Made by a program: the position numbers and the translations under genes. This document shows positions 6,200 to 7,883 of a stretch of 7,883 nucleotides of DNA, piece after piece. Numbering within the stretch: position 1 is the first letter of the stretch; the number at the start of each line of letters is the position of its first letter. The stretch is from positions 1 to 7,883 of the forward strand of contig JAEZZU010000136.1 in NCBI GenBank assembly GCA_023418355.1. The letters run 5' to 3'. The notes beneath the pieces were generated by a model, which ran no database searches, was not told where the DNA came from, and was given only the letters and a program-made list of their open reading frames with translations. Origin of the DNA: Pseudomonadota bacterium. Lineage in GTDB: Bacteria; Pseudomonadota; Gammaproteobacteria; Burkholderiales; Burkholderiaceae_C.

Positions 6200-6694
6200 A
6201 TGTATTCACCGTTTCGCTGTTCCCCGGCCTCCAGCCTTGGTCTGCTTGCTCTGACCGCCGTGCTCAGCCTTGCTGGCTGCCAGGCCCCACGCCCCACGGT
6301 GGATGCACCACCACCGCCCCGGATGACACAGGCCCCCGAGCAGGTTCCAGTGGGAGACACGCCAGAAAACATGCTGGACTGGGCTGGCACCTATCAGGCC
6401 GTACTGCCGGAGCGCGCCATCAGCGTGCAGCTGCGGGATGACCGCACAGCCATCGTCCGTGAACGCAGCCTGGACTCCGCAGGCGCGCCTGTGAACTTCA
6501 CCTACCAGGGACCTTTTCGCTTTGAGCCCGCTGGCGGCAGCCTGATCACGCTGAGCAAGTCCCCCGAAACCCAGCCGGCTTACCGCTTTTTTGTAGGGGA
6601 AAACTGGATCGAGCTGCGTGACCGCGCCAGCGGTGCCCCTCTGCCACAGGCACAGCACTACCGCCTGAAAAAAACCAGCCTGCCCGCGCAGTAA
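6200..6694 (+). CDS. Lipoprotein with NlpE N-terminal-like domain lacking the CXXC motif
   Basis: This is a 164-residue precursor. A lipoprotein signal peptide covers residues 1-26 with lipobox L-A-G-C and the acylated Cys at 27. No Asp follows the Cys, so outer-membrane sorting is expected. A Pro-rich linker (about 28-55) leads to a single domain: DWAGTYQAVLP (60-70), TYQGPFRFEP (101-110), SLITLSK (114-120) and YRFFVGENWIEL (128-139). This follows the pattern of the NlpE N-terminal domain (DWxGTYxGxLP, then GTF, ITL and yxVGENxL). NlpE normally has a CXXC right after the LP; here it reads VLPERAISVQL, with no cysteine. E. coli NlpE takes part in copper tolerance and surface sensing through Cpx; without the cysteines that role is doubtful. 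The frame opens at 6143, but ATG 6200 gives a clean signal peptide. No strong ribosome site is seen at either start. Confidence 0.75.
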   Translation: MYSPFRCSPASSLGLLALTAVLSLAGCQAPRPTVDAPPPPRMTQAPEQVPVGDTPENMLDWAGTYQAVLPERAISVQLRDDRTAIVRERSLDSAGAPVNFTYQGPFRFEPAGGSLITLSKSPETQPAYRFFVGENWIELRDRASGAPLPQAQHYRLKKTSLPAQ

Positions 6695-6720
6695 AGCTGG
6701 CTGCAGCGCTCTGAAAAACA

Positions 6721-6738
6721 CAGCGGCACAAGCCGCTG
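6721..6738. other. Hairpin after the NlpE-like gene, no forward T-tract
   Basis: CAGCGGC (6721-6727) and GCCGCTG (6732-6738) form a perfect 7-bp stem with an ACAA loop, 26 bases after the stop at 6694. No T-run follows on the + strand. The minus strand has TGTTTTTC after the stem, but no minus-strand gene ends here. It may be a weak terminator or an mRNA-stabilising 3' hairpin, or an attenuated read-through point to the next lipoprotein gene. Confidence 0.5.
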
Positions 6739-6849
6739 AAGCTGCCTGTCCATCGCTACACTTGGGCCTCTGCATTCACCCATTTTTACGAGTTACGCAG
6801 CCGCAGCCCTGCCTGCGCTGCCATCGTGTTTGCCGAGAGAAACAACACC

Positions 6850-7251
6850 ATGCGATTGCCATATCTGGCAGCCCTTGCCTGTGCCTTTGCACTGTCCGCC
6901 TGCAGCGAAAAATCTTCACTGACCGATACCTTGATGTTCCCGCCCGGGATCGACATTCAGTACCGTGGTCAGCCAGCCAAGCTGTATGGCGATGCGCAAT
7001 GTGCGCAGGGCCAGCTGTCCGGGCACACCTGCCTGATCTTTGCGCCCCACACGCCGTATGCCAACGGCGCCATCATCAGCGGCCAGCGCATCTACCAGGT
7101 CAAGCTCAAAGCCTTCCGCGACCCGCATGATGCCTCGCTGTATCGCGTGGAAGACGAGCATGGCACGCACATCCTGAGCACCACCGGTCAGCACAACGAG
7201 CACGGCATTCTGGACGTGCGCAGCGCGGAATACGTCGTCCCCCGTCAGTAA
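6850..7251 (+). CDS. Small lipoprotein of unknown function (133 aa)
   Basis: The precursor has a short signal peptide, MRLPYLAALACAFALSAC, with lipobox L-S-A-C and the acylated Cys at 18. Ser-Glu follows, so an outer-membrane location is expected. The mature part of about 116 residues has no further hydrophobic segment. It is rich in short alternating patterns (IDIQYRGQPAKLYGD, GAIISGQRIYQVKLKAF, YRVEDEHGTHIL), suggesting an all-beta fold. It contains two further cysteines in CAQGQLSGHTC (spaced nine residues apart), which could form a disulfide in the periplasm. I do not recognise the family. The frame could start at GTG 6826, but ATG 6850 places the signal peptide correctly; a GAGAG lies about 10 bases upstream. 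It follows the NlpE-like lipoprotein on the same strand after 155 bp and has its own terminator, so cotranscription is uncertain. Confidence 0.75.
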   Translation: MRLPYLAALACAFALSACSEKSSLTDTLMFPPGIDIQYRGQPAKLYGDAQCAQGQLSGHTCLIFAPHTPYANGAIISGQRIYQVKLKAFRDPHDASLYRVEDEHGTHILSTTGQHNEHGILDVRSAEYVVPRQ

Positions 7252-7277
7252 GCCAGGAGCAGGGCTGCAGCACCAGC

Positions 7278-7310
7278 AGAAAACACGACTTGGTGTTTTC
7301 TATATTTTTT
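7278..7310 (+). terminator. Intrinsic terminator of the second lipoprotein gene
   Basis: AGAAAACAC (7278-7286) pairs perfectly with GTGTTTTCT (7293-7301) around a 6-base loop. A TATATTTTTT tract follows, ending at 7310. It lies 26 bases after the stop at 7251. The stem is AT-rich but long, and the T-tract is good. Confidence 0.8.
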
Positions 7311-7314
7311 GCCT

Positions 7315-7352
7315 CCAGCGCTTATGCGGCGGGCGCTGGCAGCTATCAAAAC
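7315..7352 (-). repeat. Dispersed inverted-repeat element, copy D (minus orientation)
   Basis: CCAGCGC (7315-7321) pairs with GCGCTGG (7333-7339) around an 11-base loop. On the minus strand 7352-7333 reads GTTTTGATAGCTGCCAGCGC, identical over 20 bases to copy C at 5948-5967. The distal arm is cut short: the AGCTGC extension is missing on the left side. It sits directly behind the terminator at 7278-7310. Confidence 0.7.
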
Positions 7353-7436
7353 CAGAAAAGCGCACGTTGCATCTGCGCTAAGTCATTGCACGACTTGTTA
7401 CAAACGCCCTATGCTGCCCCTCACAAAAACAGACCC

Positions 7437-7446
7437 GGAGGGAGAG
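7437..7446 (+). promoter_or_regulatory. Ribosome-binding site of the right-edge gene
   Basis: GGAGGGAGAG lies just before ATG 7451 and offers GGAGG at 9-base or GGAGAG at 4-base spacing. It decides this start over the in-frame ATG at 7505. Confidence 0.65.
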
Positions 7447-7450
7447 CACC

Positions 7451-7883
7451 ATGCTGGCTGTACACGCCACACTCAAGAAACGCCATCGCGCCACACGTGA
7501 CAACATGCCGGAGGCGCTGAATCTGCGCATCCACCGCGCTCTGAGCTGGATTCAGCGCGCCGCCGTCTGCGAGCCAGATCCAGACGCACGCTTTATCTTT
7601 CTGTGGATTGCCTTCAACGCGGCCTACGCGCAGGAAATTCCCAGTGCCCAGCGCCTGTCCGAGCAATTCAGCTTCCAGCAGTTTCTGCACAAGCTCCACC
7701 AGCTCGACACCAGCAAGCAGCTCGACCATCTGGTGTGGGAAGAGTTCTCAGGCCCCATCCGCGTCCTGCTGGACAACCCCTATGTGTTTGAATCGTTCTG
7801 GGACTACCACCGCGGTCTGCTGACCGAAGCACAGTGGCAGGAACGCTTTGCCAACGGCAAGCAGCGCGCACTCATTCTGCTGG
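7451..7883 (+). CDS. Soluble protein, possibly HEPN-like (C-terminus cut by window edge)
   Basis: The frame is open from ATG 7451 to the right edge: 144 residues with no stop. It begins with a basic N-terminus (KKRHRATRDN) and has no signal peptide. LRIHRALSWIQRAAVCEPDPDARFIFLWIAFNAAYAQE (about 25-62) resembles the first helices of Apea-like/HEPN proteins, where a helix pair around a FLWIAFNALY-like core is typical. Later segments (FQQFLHKLHQL, LVWEEFSGPIRVLLDNPYVF, SFWDYHRGL) look helical and fit an all-alpha fold. The HEPN catalytic R-x4-6-H motif is not evident in the visible part and would be expected later, so RNase activity cannot be judged. If it is HEPN, a toxin or RNA-processing role is possible but unproven. 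Many homologues of this kind are annotated only as hypothetical. The start is supported by a strong ribosome site. Confidence 0.7.
   Translation, partial: MLAVHATLKKRHRATRDNMPEALNLRIHRALSWIQRAAVCEPDPDARFIFLWIAFNAAYAQEIPSAQRLSEQFSFQQFLHKLHQLDTSKQLDHLVWEEFSGPIRVLLDNPYVFESFWDYHRGLLTEAQWQERFANGKQRALILL

Noticed and set aside
4234..7352. CRISPR array
   Set aside because: The repeated units are spaced irregularly by hundreds of bases, differ in inner sequence and occur in both orientations, so they do not form an array.
7290..7520. 76-codon forward frame after the second lipoprotein gene
   Set aside because: It starts inside the terminator, crosses repeat copy D and overlaps the ribosome site and start of the right-edge gene in another frame.
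1..7883. tRNA, rRNA or insertion sequence
   Set aside because: No cloverleaf-like arms with a TTC-containing T-loop, no rRNA signature and no transposase-like frame were seen on reading both strands.

Overview
The window reads as chromosomal DNA of a GC-rich betaproteobacterium, most likely Comamonadaceae (Comamonas, Acidovorax, Delftia and relatives). This rests on high GC at third codon positions, the gene families present, and several copies of an AT-flanked inverted repeat built on ATAGCTGCCAGCGCTT, a type I associate with that family. The assignment comes from reading alone; no database was searched.

Layout. Positions 1-979 (-) hold a YihY/BrkB-type inner-membrane protein whose C-terminus runs off the left edge. 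Divergent from it is an EamA/DMT-type transporter (1189-2100, +). It meets a cidB/lrgB-type gene (2101-2796, -) stop codon to stop codon. cidB lies 4 bp downstream of a cidA/lrgA-type gene (2801-3250, -), and a divergent LysR-type regulator (3328-4245, +) faces that pair. The 77-bp gap between regulator and operon carries an ATTC-N7-GAAT palindrome that fits the LysR T-N11-A box. This gives a compact cidR-cidAB-like module.

Next come a 59-residue two-helix membrane protein (4404-4583, +) and a back-to-back pair of intrinsic terminators sharing a T7-AT-A7 tract. argE, acetylornithine deacetylase, follows (4692-5852, -) with all expected metal and catalytic residues visible. A 347-bp gap without a convincing gene leads to two consecutive lipoprotein genes on +. 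The first (6200-6694) resembles the NlpE N-terminal domain but lacks its CXXC motif. The second (6850-7251) is unrecognised and ends in a clear intrinsic terminator. The right edge holds the first 144 residues of a cytoplasmic, possibly HEPN-like protein (7451 onward, +).

The most distinctive non-coding signal is the dispersed inverted repeat, with four copies of differing integrity at about 4234, 4621, 5948 and 7315. Copies abut or overlap gene ends, and one supplies the stop codon of the LysR gene. Most of the window is ordinary core or near-core genome. I see no convincing new multi-gene system; the repeat family, the CXXC-less NlpE-like lipoprotein and the truncated right-edge gene merit a second look.
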